Positions 33,020 through 44,073 of a stretch of 64,000 nt of DNA are shown in pieces (position 1 is the first letter of the stretch; each line of letters begins with the position of its first letter). Where the stretch lies: positions 62,001-126,000 of the forward strand of contig JAJJXM010000054.1 in assembly GCA_024516155.1 (NCBI GenBank), read 5' to 3'. Both the position numbers and the translations under genes were made by a program. Under the pieces are notes generated by a model. It made no database searches. It was not told the origin of the DNA and saw only the letters and a list, made by a program, of their open reading frames with translations. The DNA comes from Pyronema omphalodes (taxonomy: Eukaryota; Ascomycota; Pezizomycetes; Pezizales; Pyronemataceae).

Positions 33020-33517
33020 TTACTCACAATCGAAGCTATTTATCACGTGACACAAGGAATTACTATCAGAGTGTGCTACAAAGCCTTGATAGCTTAGGAG
33101 CATGAAAGAGGATCGGAGCTGATGGGACTTCAACCCCGACAGAGCCTCTGAGTACGCCATGGCCGATACCTGGCACTGAGCCAAAAACCGCAATGACGAC
33201 ATAGAACTTTCAGGCTGCTGACCAAACCTGCGGCAGGTTGACGGAGAGGGTCTGAGAGGGTAGAATGGTATAATCTGAGCGAAGATGGTATCTTCTATAG
33301 CCTGATTAGCTAGTCCTCTGTGAGCTACCCTGGCTCGGTAAAAGTCACCGGTGAAATAATTTAGCTGAATAGGTTGCGCATGGGTAGCTTTGAAAGATTG
33401 TTGCGCATGTAGGACGTATAGAATTTGACTTGTAGATTCCGTAACTGGCGGAATCCGAATCACTAATTGTGATGCAACCCCCGTAATATTCACACCAGAA
33501 ATTCCACCAGATGCCAC
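33020..33517 (-). CDS. Hypothetical protein, 165 aa, weak support
   Basis: The ORF starts MASGGISGVNITGVASQLVI and is soluble and Ser/Gln-rich, with phrases such as IFAQIIPFYPLRPSPSTCRRF. No known domain is recognised. An open frame just upstream (33490-33672) contains VHELWHLVEF in another frame. This could be a decayed transposon or retroelement fragment, but I see no catalytic motif to support that. Confidence 0.25.
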   Translation of the reverse strand: MASGGISGVNITGVASQLVIRIPPVTESTSQILYVLHAQQSFKATHAQPIQLNYFTGDFYRARVAHRGLANQAIEDTIFAQIIPFYPLRPSPSTCRRFGQQPESSMSSLRFLAQCQVSAMAYSEALSGLKSHQLRSSFMLLSYQGFVAHSDSNSLCHVINSFDCE

Positions 33518-34525
33518 AGCTCATGAACTATAATCTGTAAAGACTTCAATACAAGAACCAATTTGGACGATAATCGATCTAAACTGGTTAATCTTGTGAT
33601 CACAGGAAATATTACGCCGACGTCAGTACCTTGGTGATTACCTTCTCTTTGGCGCTTGTTCGGTAAACGCAAGTTGCAAGCGCTATTATGATAGTTAGCC
33701 TACCGCAGTATATGGAAAATTTTATTTTGATATATCCGAACCTGAATTCGGACTCTGAGATGGGATAACGGGAAGTATCAAGTTCCTGAATTTCGTCCTC
33801 TGGATTTTCTATTGTCGCTCGGTGTTATAAATCTACGGCCCGGCTGTAGACCCCTGTGATACCTCAGGAGAACTTTAATCACGATAACGACAATACCTAT
33901 AGATTACCTCGGAATTCGATTAAAATATTTTCGCGACATCCTTTAAACGATTTCACGAATAAATACGCCCGCCAACCACCTTCAAGACACGATCAAATCC
34001 AAACTAGGCCCGCACTCGCCAAATCGTAAAAAAACTCCAAGCGAAACAACACCACGACGTAATCTCATCGCTGGAGTAAAACAAAGGATTTGGCCAACAC
34101 GATAAACTACGCGGCTTTCCCAATCCAAGACACGCGCGATTTGTATGTACTATTGAAGGATATTGAGGAGCCACGTACGACAATGGGAGCAACACAAGAG
34201 ATGGAATGGGAGGAGATCTCCGATATTGAGTCGAAGCCGGAGACTGAGGAGGCTGATGAAATGGATTGGGAGGAGGATTCGGATGATGAAATGGATTGGG
34301 AGTATACCTCTTAAATGGAGTACCAAAGTATACGCTTTTGAGAATGCTGACGAGGTGGGAAGATGTATTTTTAATGGGTTTCTGTATTTAGACTCTACAA
34401 TAAAGAACAAAGATATTCCGCGTATATTGATTTTACCGCTGTGGGTCTTGATGAACTCGTGATAGATGTGAATAAGGAACTAGTTTACGGATGACGGAGC
34501 AGTGATCACGGAAGTATGTCATGGC

Positions 34526-34730
34526 TTAAGTCGAAAGTTTGGGAATCTTCTTAACCTTCTCCATCTTCCGCATCTGGCGTGATTCTTTCAGCATGCTCAT
34601 TTTCTTGTAAAAGTCATACATTTTCCCATCCGAAACGATATCTTTGAATCTCTTGCCACTCCATCGTTTTCTATCGCTCCTGCCTCTTTATAATCAAAAT
34701 ATTAAAGATCACCAACTCATCTCCCATCAT
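34526..34730 (-). CDS. Candidate small basic protein, two exons, weak support
   Basis: The second exon (34526-34679) is an open frame reading KRWSGKRFKDIVSDGKMYDF and then KESRQMRKMEKVKKIPKLST, strongly Lys/Arg-rich with a helical look. A 14-nt first exon (34717-34730) gives an ATG through a 37-bp intron (GTTGGT...GGCAG), which is short even for fungi. The start is therefore uncertain; the frame could instead be the last exon of a longer gene. Function is unknown. Confidence 0.22.
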
Positions 34731-35794
34731 TCACGTAGTATTTTGCATCGATGATCAGAACTTCCACTGCTCGTCCCGTTGCTCTGGCTGAGGCACACGA
34801 GCACTCAGCATGCTACCTGACCCCGGCTATCGCGGTACCATGTTTCCTGGTTCTCATCTTAGTCCGCCTGTGAACTAATCCAGCAGTCGGGCCACGGCTA
34901 TTTAATTTAGCTTAGACCAGCCACGTCTCCATAGCAAAACCTCTATCCGGTTTACATAGGAGGAATATCAAGGCAGTATTTCGCAATCCCAATGCAATCC
35001 TGAGTCCACCTTCAAATTTCAAAGAACCACTCTCGCTTTCTATGAATATGGACCAGAGAAAAAATACAGACTATAGATGCGGCAGAGCATGTATCCGCCA
35101 TAAACTTCGGCGTGTTAGGAAAATGACCTAGCCTGGATCACGTATTCATTGTCTTTTTCTCGTAAATAGTTCAAGGACTCTACGGACTATGCTGGACTAT
35201 GCTGGACTTCACATGTTCCGGTACCACGGGATTGAACGTATATCCACCGCCGAGTGATGGGCTATGAATGAATATACTAAGCCAATAAATGCGGGCGACG
35301 AACTTCTCAAAAACTATGACGGTACACAACATACACCCAGCACATACCACTTGACACCGCCAATCTTACCATAGACACGGCTATCGTCGAAGTAATGTTT
35401 TCTCCGCTTAAAAACGAAGACTTTCCTTTCACCTACTGCCATAGATTGTGTATAGTAACTTAGTAAGTCCACCACCATTTCCTAGACACGTCCAGCTCCC
35501 TGTAGGCTGTAATTACTCCCCTTGAAAAAAAAATGCGGAAATTCCATATAAAAGCTTATCAAAAGCACTACATGAATCACAAGCTCTACTTCCCTAACGA
35601 ACGTCGAATACCACTGCATCATATACCAATGTCCATAATTTAAGTAAAATTACAGTCGAATATCTAATCTCCAGCGTTTACTTTCTATTCATTAGCTACT
35701 AGGTACAGCATCATTACAACCGAGATCGCGAACGTATCAATATCGGGTTGAATAGTTAGAAGGTATCTTATAAAGGTAATTAAAAAGCAATAAA

Positions 35795-36035
35795 GAAGCA
35801 AAGAAGCAAAGAAGCAAAGAAGCAAAGAAGCAAAGAAGCAAAGAAGCAAAGAAGCAAAGAAGCAAAGAAGCAAAGAAGCAAAGAAGCAAAGAAGCAAAGA
35901 AGCAAAGAAGCAAAGAAGCAAAGAAGCAAAGAAGCAAAGAAGCAAAGAAGCAAAGAAGCAAAGAAGCAAAGAAGCAAAGAAGCAAAGAAGCAAAGAAGCA
36001 AAGAAGCAAAGAAGCAAAGAAGCAAAGAAGCAAAG
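35795..36035. repeat. 8-bp microsatellite (GCAAAGAA), about 29 copies
   Basis: Nearly perfect tandem copies of GCAAAGAA over about 235 bp, followed by (CAAGAA) units near 36035-36060. Because 8 is not a multiple of 3, all three minus-strand frames stay open and give the same CFFASLLL peptide. The ORFs there are products of the repeat and not genes. Confidence 0.95.
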
Positions 36036-36756
36036 AACAACAAGAACAAGAACAAGAACAAAACAGTACCATAACCCGTGTCCATTTTTCAATTTCTCTG
36101 TATACATTATCGTTGGAAATCTGACAACTAAAGATTTATTTTTCCAAGGGCTTTATAGCTTGTTTACATACACGGCAAGCATATATAGCGAGCTGCTGGA
36201 TTCTGAGTGATTTATGCCTGATGCTTGCTGCTGTGTATTAGGTATTAGGTATGCCTCAAGATACCGGAAGAAAGTTATTTAATCAAGACCAAGACAGCAG
36301 CGAATATACATGGTATATAGAGTCGACCAGAATCTCCGTGTTGTTAAGTCAGTACAAAGAATCGACAACAAGTCTCCACTGACGAAATCTTAAAGTTTAC
36401 ATATCGGCGCCTGGTATATGGAGTGCACAGTGCTATGTTCTTCACCGGTAACATAACACGTTCCTGGGATGCAATAACTTAAGGTTCAGGGCGTGACTGG
36501 GATTAAAACAGGGGTGTATCAGTATCTTAGCTGACTTATGTCTAACTACATATAACGAGATGATACCGATCATCTTTCGCATATTTCGCATCCTCCAAAT
36601 CCCTAGATGACGACAGTCGAACCCCATAAATGTGTTGTACTCCCAAGGCTAATTAATTCTATAATACATATTCATAACATCATACGCGGGGTGGCTACTG
36701 TAATGATAATCACAGTGCCCAGCGCCTGATACCCCCAAAAAAACCTGCTTATATGA

Positions 36757-39700
36757 CTAATGACATCCCCCTCTAACTCCTTCCAATAACACACCGCCCA
36801 CTACACCTCTTGCAACTTCACACTCCTGTAACGCCACCCAAACCCTTTCCAATGCTTCTTCCGTTGCCTGCGCACCCATAACTCCCCTCAGTGCCTCTGG
36901 TACACCTTTCGCAAGCAACAATTTCCTCGCCTTCTCTCTCAGTTCGGCTCCTTGAATGGATTCTCCCTTCTCCGCAAGCTTTGCCTTCTCCTGCTCCGTT
37001 GGAAAAACTCCCTCCCTTAACTTATTTATCATCGCGGCAACGGCCTCATCTGTAGTATTAGCCTCGATAACAGTTTCCTGTAAAACAACTCTAAGATTTT
37101 CTAATGTCGCATTTCCGGGACGGAGTAGGAGGGATTTGGCAATGTTTAGGAGTGAGCGTCGAAGAGTCCAGGCGGAGGATAGTGTGTACAATTCGCTGAG
37201 GACTGAAAAGACGATTTCTATTATTAGGGTTGTTTCGGAGAGGGTTAAAGGGGAGGAGGATTTTTTGGGGACAGATTCTGAAACCGGGGGTGCGGATGAG
37301 GGATCAGGGGGAGGAGTGAAAGATATTGGTGGCGGGGTAGTTGTTTGTGGGGATGCCGCATAGGATGTATCGAAGGGGTCGTAATCGTCGGGCATGTCAC
37401 ATGGGGGCGGGGGGAGGTTGATGGTTTCTGCATCTCCGTCAAGTTGAATGGTCATAGAAGATGCCACGCTTTCTGGACGCTTTTCGGATCGGTCTCGGTC
37501 TAGGATTGAGGATGCACGACTCCGGCTGGTACTACGGTTTCGCCCTTTGTTGCCGTTGAAGATGGAGCCAGGACGGGATGCCGGGCGGGAGGGTGCACGT
37601 CCAAATTCAAGAACCATTTCACTGAAGGGTTCTGTACTTTGTCGTCGTAGTGGTGCTGGTTCCTCTTCCTCCTCTTTCAACAATGATCTGGTTGGGGTAG
37701 GTTGCATACTCTGTCTCTGACCGACAGTAAAAGCCTTTTTCATACCCCCAAAAAGTCCCTTAGATCCATCTGCAACACCTTGCGGCGCTTTCGAAAGCAC
37801 ATCTAGTGCTCCTTGTCCCATCTTTGCAAATGCCGCCGGGTTAGGCCAACCTTTTACACCCGGGATATTGAAACCACCTTTTGGTCTATCGGCCGTATCT
37901 TTTTCCAAGAATCGTTTCATGCCCTCGCTATCGGCTAAAGCTCGGTCGTGGAGAGCATCATTGAGGTATCCTTCAAGATTCAATCGAAGTGATGCCATAG
38001 ACTCGTTGCGCCAGGTGGGGATATCAATGTGATGGCGACGAAAGGTATCATTTCCAGAGATCGCCGCGATACGTTTGAGTACCTCATGAAGGTTTTCAAA
38101 GTCGGTGTATTTGCGCACTACTAACCAGCCGGGAACGATATTATTCGGAGGCTCGACTTTTAGAAGATATTCGGCGGCGGGCTTGGAGCGAAGGGTTTTG
38201 GAATCAGAGGTTAAGGAGTATGGATTGTTGACAGGCGGCGGGGTTAGATCTTCCAGAGATACATGGGCCCGGTAGAGAGGGTTTTCGCGGGGCGTGTTTT
38301 CGGTAATTTGGTCGAAGGAGACGAAGGATGAGTCTCGGCGGAAGGAGGAGAAGGAGGGAATGCGGCGTGGCGCAGGGCGGGGAGCAGGAGCGGGCGCAGG
38401 TGTGGGACCAGGTGTAGGGCCAGGTGAGACTGGTGGTGGCGGTTGAGGTAAGCTGTAGGGTTCCGGTTCTGGCGTGCGAGGAGGAGAGAAGGCTTGTGCT
38501 TCTTCTGGTATACTATTGATTGTGGAGAGAAGATTGCTGCTACTGCTATTGGTAGAGGCATCTGGAGTAGCTTCGGTGGACCGACTAGAGCTGGGATATT
38601 CTGTTGATTGATGTTTGCGGGATTCCTCCTCATCTATCATTCGGTTCATCTCCCGCGCTTCTTCAAGCGCCTTAGCCATCTCGGCTTCGGCACGACTGAG
38701 CCGATTGGCGTTGTCGGTTGCTTCGTCTGTAAGCATGGTTTCTTTAGGCGCCTCCTCGACTAATGTGCGGCCCTTGACGGCGCCTGTAGCTTCGCTCAAA
38801 TCCACCTTCTGTAGAATCTCTGGACGTGTCTCTTTGTCAAGAAGATACACAATCCAGTTGTTGATCCAATCTGGCTTGGAACACATATCCACTGTCGTCT
38901 CCAATACCACACCAGCCAAAATTTCAGTCAAAAATACTCGAACTGGATCACATTGTAGCACGTCTTTTCCAAAAAAGCTCTGTAACACGTCGTCTGCCGC
39001 CATCCGTAGCTTTCTCTTCTGTAAATCCCTGTCCAGAAGTTGCGCCATAGCGGAAGTGGGAGAATTTTCGAGATACATCTCAATTGAACCCTGTGCTGAG
39101 GCCAACTCCCGTAGAAAGACAATAATTGTATTGCTTGCCGACATCAAAAACATCAAAAACGTGTCGGCGCCGCGTTTACTCGATATACGGTTGTACATAG
39201 CCAAGATGACATTCGCCAAAACATTTCTGACTGAGTTCGGAAAGCGCTCATCGTCTGGTAACAAGGGTCCGTACCACATTCTAGGTAGCTCAACATCAGT
39301 ATCAAATTACATCAACCGAGTGAAACAAAAGGTTACCGAACGTAGTCCCTCACAATCGCATCTGTAAGTTCCTCCATAGCTCTTGCCGTCATTGGTGGCA
39401 GAGACGAGAAGTCGGCCTGCTTCGAAGACTGACCGGTCAGCTACCAGTAAACTTGGCTGGACCCAAAGTGGCGAACCTTAATCACCACTGCACTCTCTTC
39501 TTCCTTGGCTACCTCTTTTTTCTTCCCTTCCAGCCATAGTTCTGCGGCGTCTGTGGGCTGCGACAATGTTACAGCGGCATGACCCACGACTCCGACGACA
39601 ATCCCAACAAAGAGTAGTCCTAGATCCCCAAGGAAGAAATAGAGTACCACCGCGCCACCAATTGAAACAGCTATCAATTGTTCTGGAGACGCGGTTGACA

Positions 39701-40004
39701 GGTAGGCTATCGATTTGTTTGCAACATCCTGCGCGATAATTGGGAGCACGGATGGAGGATGGTTAGGGTCCGGCGCGGCGGGATATTTGGTGCCGGCGGA
39801 TTTTGGGATCGTGACGTTGGTCGCAGTAAGGGATATGGTGCTCGGCTCGGGGTCTTCTTCTGGCTTGTCGTCGTTCTTTTCGTCCTCGGCTCCGCAATGT
39901 GTTGTCGGCGTTTGCGTTTGCGTTTGCGTTTGCGTATGTGTCTGCGGATTGGATAGGGATGCAGGTGGTTCTTCTGTTAGTTGATCGCAATCGCCTTCCT
40001 TCAT
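36757..40004 (-). CDS. PXA-PX-nexin-C sorting nexin (Mdm1/SNX13-14-25 type)
   Basis: Three exons (39477-40004, 39337-39428, 36757-39280) give 1047 residues. Introns are 48 bp (GTTCGC, branch GCTGAC, acceptor CAG) and 56 bp (GTAACC...CTAG). After a Thr/Gln-rich N terminus, two close hydrophobic segments (LIAVSIGGAVVLYFFL, LLFVGIVVGVVGHAAV, about residues 109-147) form a likely ER hairpin. A PXA domain begins at IVRDYVRMWYGPLLPDDERF (about 197-216). A Pro-rich linker leads to the PX domain (about 543-668; core VVRKYTDFENLHEVL), and a nexin-C domain starts near 892. No RGS domain is visible, as in yeast Mdm1. Family members tether ER to endosome/vacuole or lipid droplets and bind phosphoinositides. 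A GTTTGC hexamer run (39908-39934) encodes the TQ repeats. Confidence 0.92.
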
Positions 40005-40819
40005 CGTGTCCTTTTTCGCGTTGCGTTGTCAAAAGTGATTTGACTGACTTCCTTCCTGACAGCTATGGCAATGCCATCACAGAGCTCGTGGTGTAACCCC
40101 TGTTCGCAGCTAACCCTGACTTGACTTGAGCAGGGGCGAGCTAGCGACGGGTGGAGGACGAGGTCTGACAAAGCCGCGAAGCGTGGAACGAGCGAGCGAG
40201 CGAGCGGCGACGAGACGAGCTGCACTACCCGAAATTCGAATGCTTCACCCACGAACAACTGAACCACGAACACCAACCAACCCAACCTCACAACATCACA
40301 ACCTCACAACCTCACAACAATATAATAACCCTATTCACCTGCCTCAAATTGCACTGCAGCGGAAGGCGCCGTCGCCCAGAATTGCCCTGTCACTTTAATT
40401 TCACCTTTCCCCCGCTCGTAGTCCGAGAGTTTTTCCGAAATTTCCTGCATTTTGTGCTCGGAGAGGGTTAGGGCTGCATGTCTTGGGCAATGGAGGGTTT
40501 ACCTGATTCCGGTACTTCTGCACCTAGTCGGATCAGGGAGACCGACGGCAGCGGCGAGGACACAGATGGTTAGTGTGGAGCGTCCGCCGAGCCCGGGCGC
40601 TTCGTACCGACAATTCTGCGGCACTACACTCAATATCCCCGCAACTGCCGCCGGTGTTTGGTAAGAGTAATTGTACGGTGAGTCTGAAGCATACAAAGTA
40701 ACAAAATGGACATGCCGTGGGACAAGGTGGTCGGAGTAGGCGTTGTGCGAAGCAAGCCACCTGGCAGCCCCACGTACTCCAAGTCGCCTGCAGATGATCG
40801 GCAGTAGCAGAGTGGTGCG

Positions 40820-40865
40820 AACTGGTGAGAGGTGAGAGGTGAGAGGTGAGAGGTGAGAGGTTGGA
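40820..40865. repeat. 7-bp microsatellite (GGTGAGA)
   Basis: Five to six tandem copies of GGTGAGA lie in the divergent intergenic region between the sorting nexin and the conserved fungal gene. The rest of this 1.45-kb spacer holds CAACCTCACAACAT-type short repeats (about 40285-40320) and both promoters. Confidence 0.85.
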
Positions 40866-41460
40866 GGTGCGAGCAGTTATTGGGTGGGGAGAAGAACTGT
40901 CGTGGAGGTGAGGTAAGGTTGCTTGCTACAATCCCGTATCGGGACTGCTCATGTCCATCATCCGGCTGCATCCCCCAACTCCCCCGAAACATGTTCCTGC
41001 TTTTCATCTGGTCTTTATTCCTGCTCAGAGTTACAGAATTCTAAATTTCCCCAGTCAGTCAATTGAGCTTTGTAGTGATGGGTTCACACTGATGTAAATA
41101 CATACGGTGGTTGATAATAAATCCGGAACTACAGCGCTACCTCTCATAATGCACACCCCATACATACGACCCACCTGTCTGCCGGCTCCAACTCTACTAC
41201 AGTAACCCCATCATATCACATCACATTATCGCGCGCCGCACCACTCACACCCTCCGCCCATACATACCGAACACCCGTCCTCGTCCACCTTTCCACCAGC
41301 TACTTCCTAGTAGAGAACTGGCTGCACCTCCACCTGCAATGCAACCGATCAACCCAGTCCAACCAGCCACACCCCCAAAGCAAATACCCCCTCTCTCGCC
41401 GTCGCCCTCTCCTCTCCTCTTCCTCACCCACCATCCTCTGCCATCCACACAGTTACCATA

Positions 41461-43096
41461 ATGTTTGGCAACTGGTCCTCGTTACCCATCTCCCACGGTC
41501 CCGATGGTCAACCGGTGCTGAGCCAAATCTACAAGTACAAGGGACCTTTGTCCTTTCCAGGATACGGAGCATCAACATCCAAATCCGACCCAACCTTCCC
41601 GTGTCCGGCCGATGAGCGAAGCTTCTACTCCTACTTTGCGAAGGTAAAGCGGGCGACTGACGTGACCCGTGAGCACTTGGACTTGCTGAACGTCAGTGTC
41701 GAGTACAACGTACCCGTCCAGGACCTTGTTGGCGGAACCGAATGGCTACCCAAGGAAGACGACGAGATCTGGGCCGAGCGTGAGAAGGAGCTTTTAATCG
41801 AAAACAATGTAGCAACTGAGGTTATGGCCCGTGTCCGGCGCGATGTGAAACTTGGGCACATGTACAAGTTCTTTCAGAGTCTCGAAATGGTTCTTCCATA
41901 CTATGGAACCCCGGAGGAGTGTGCTGCCGAGGAGGCGAAGCTTAAGGACCAAAGTACCGACGCGGGAGCTGACAAGATGGACATCGACGGCGGCGACCCT
42001 AACGATAATGGAAAGCGGCCAGCAGTCGGAGAAGCTTCCGGAGATCACGCGGCAAAGAAGGACAAAACTGACATCGAGGAGGAAAGTGAGGATGCCCAGA
42101 AGAAGGAGGAGAAATTCTCGATGCCCGAACGTTTCCGCGATGATCTTGTCAAGAACTTTGTTGAGCCGATATGCTGGGGCCACGGTGTTCGTGTCTAGTA
42201 TGTCATCCCTTCCCCGCTCAGAAACCATGCTAACCCTTGTCCGCAGCCCACCCCGCCCATCTCCGAAATTCAACCTCCAATGCTCCAGATTCTCCATCCA
42301 CCTCAACTACCACATTTACAAGACCCCCGATGACCCCCAGGAAGCTCGTTCTGGCATTGTCGATGGACCCGTAATGGGAATGCAGATTCGCCACGAACAT
42401 GCTTTCAAGGCCCTTGCCGACCCCCAGGCTGTCCTCCGGAAAAAGAGGAAGAAGCTTATGGCCGCTGCTATTGCCGCCAAGGCCCCTCCCACTCCCGAGG
42501 AAGAGGAAGCCCGCCGCAAGAAGGCTGAGAAGGAGAAGGCCCGTGCCGAGCGTAAAGCCAAGCTTGGTATCCCTGTCCGCAGATCCCGCGGTCCCTCAGC
42601 CGACGAAGAAGTCGAGGAGAAGCCCATCGAAGGGGAGATGAAGGAGGAGGTTGATGATCTCCTCGGAAACGAAGGTATCCTCGTCCAGGGTGCCGACGGA
42701 ACCCCTCAGGATATTGTCGGTATTACCCGAGAAATTGCCGCTTTGTTGAGTATTGCACAGCTTCGTGCACGTGACGGAACTAGTGAGCGTAAAGTTCGTT
42801 TCCGTGCGATTGGAAAGGAGGAGGGATATTGGGATGATGTTTTCATGGTTACTTGCTTGCACCACCATGTTTCCATTAGTCATCTACGGGTTAGCAAGCC
42901 GTACTTGAGATTTTTGAAGACTGGAAAGTTGCCTAACAAGGAGCACCCATTCATCAAGGAAGGAGGATGGGAGAAGTTGCAGTTGAGAAAGACCCGTTAC
43001 TGGAGTTTGATGGACCCTAAGGAGCGCACGGAAGCTGCCAGGGCTTTGGTAACAGTACTGAAATGGGCCACCAGAAACGAGAAAAAGACTGCGTAG
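41461..43096 (+). CDS. Conserved fungal protein of unknown function, 528 aa
   Basis: Exon 1 (41461-42197) and exon 2 (42247-43096) join across a 49-bp intron (GTATGT, branch GCTAAC, acceptor CGCAG). The N-terminal region (FGNWSSLPISHGPDGQPVLS, YKYKGPLSFPGYGAS) and a central block (FVEPICWGHGVRVYPPR, KFNLQCSRFSIHLNYHIYKT) look like structured domains. A long acidic linker (about 165-220) and a very basic KKA/ERKAK segment separate them from the C-terminal WDDVFMVTCLHHHVSISHLR region. The C-terminal part ends with LVTVLKWATRNEKKTA. Codon use is strong and GC is higher than its flanks, as for a conserved gene. I recognise the general look of an ascomycete-wide protein but no characterised family. 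The basic coiled segment could suggest nucleic-acid association (weak inference). Confidence 0.85.
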
Positions 43097-43801
43097 AGAT
43101 ATTTGTTTGATAGAGCTTTTTGGATTTTTGGAATAATGTAGGTTGCTGAATGCGGCAAGCATGACGATTTGATGATTCTATCTGTGAAAAAGTGACTTTG
43201 AAATTTCTCAAGAATCCTAAAGGTGGAGGTGGAGCGACGGAGTATGTCGATGATAAACGAGAGGGTGGATAGAAAACAAGTAGCGTCCCCGCCTCTGCGA
43301 CCAGCAAGGCTGCCAAGCCACATGGGACCCTGTTGACTCGACCAAATATTTGAGTATGTACCCTGGGAACTGGAGCCTGTGCACGTCGTTGCGGCAGCGC
43401 AATATTTAGCGCCCGCTTTTTAGATCAAAATTGTTCACGTGGCCGTCTAGTGTGGCGACGTGCGGGTAGGACCCTGGTTTCATTTCGGCCCGCTCTATGG
43501 GATATACATAGCGAAGTTGATTGCTTTGGTAGAGACGTCGAAGAAAGCCATGGAGGGGCTGCAGCGTAAATGCTAGGCCATATAGGCCAAACGATTCATC
43601 ATCTGACGTTCCCACTAGAGCTATCAATGACTTCCCTTTCAATCGTTTAAGAACAAAATTCATCACAAGCTGGGCTTCACTTCAACACTGGCTAAGATTT
43701 CCGGATACTACTACTTTGTATTCATAGCTAACAATACCGCCGGTGCCCTCCGTAATGAACCGCTATGTATCTTGTTCCTATCCCATATCAACACCCCGCT
43801 C
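43097..43801. other. Convergent 3' flanks
   Basis: Holds the 3' UTR of the conserved gene. An 86-codon minus-strand ORF (43406-43666) has no recognisable features. Nothing else is seen. Confidence 0.4.
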
Positions 43802-44073
43802 TTACTTACTAAGAGCGTCCGTTTGCACAACAGTCTCAGGGCCGTTGGCTGGCTTAACCTATTTTATATTCCAAGTAATCAGTGAATGTCAGTTGATGAA
43901 AACAAGAAAACAAGAAATTCAACATACCACAGATTTCTGGGGCTCTCCGGCTAGAGTCTTGACGAATGTACCATGTTGTGTCTTGTTGTCTAAATCGATG
44001 TTAGATTTTATTACAGGGGTATTTCTTCTGTGTACGAGCCCTTGGTCCATGTCACAGAGTCTCCGGGCTGCAT
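43802..44073 (-). pseudogene. Paralog of the small three-exon gene at 47144, apparently frameshifted
   Basis: Three segments mirror the gene at 47144-47425. Exon 1 (44036-44073) encodes MQPGDSVTWTKG. Exon 2 (43928-43989, 62 nt, the same length as its paralog) reads NKTQHGTFVKTLAGEPQKSV. Exon 3 (43802-43858) reads VKPANGPETVVQTDALSK, then TAA. Intron 2 (GTATGT, AACTGAC branch, ATAG) is good. Intron 1 (GTACAC, CTAAC, TTTAG) joins exons 1 and 2 one base out of frame. A single-base indel, an assembly error or a non-canonical donor would explain it. Function is unknown. Confidence 0.5.

Larger units (their letters stand above)
33673..36756. other. Gene-poor region with fragments and a long microsatellite
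   Basis: Contains an acidic frame at about 34090-34314 (repeated DEMDWE) without an ATG, the weak basic-peptide candidate at 34526-34730 and the GCAAAGAA microsatellite. The remainder is AT-rich and shows nothing I can name. Confidence 0.4.

Noticed and set aside
33020..34320. Retrotransposon remnant
   Set aside because: No reverse transcriptase, integrase or protease motif and no long terminal repeats could be seen, so I call only a hypothetical ORF.
35685..36107. Three minus-strand ORFs of 101-140 codons rich in CFFASLLL
   Set aside because: They are created by the 8-bp microsatellite, which keeps all frames open.
41852..42300. Alternative frame joining the first part of the 414-codon ORF at 41852-43096
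   Set aside because: Exon 1 in the frame starting at 41461, plus a perfect GTATGT/GCTAAC/CAG intron, gives a continuous protein. The upstream part of the other frame is basic shadow sequence.
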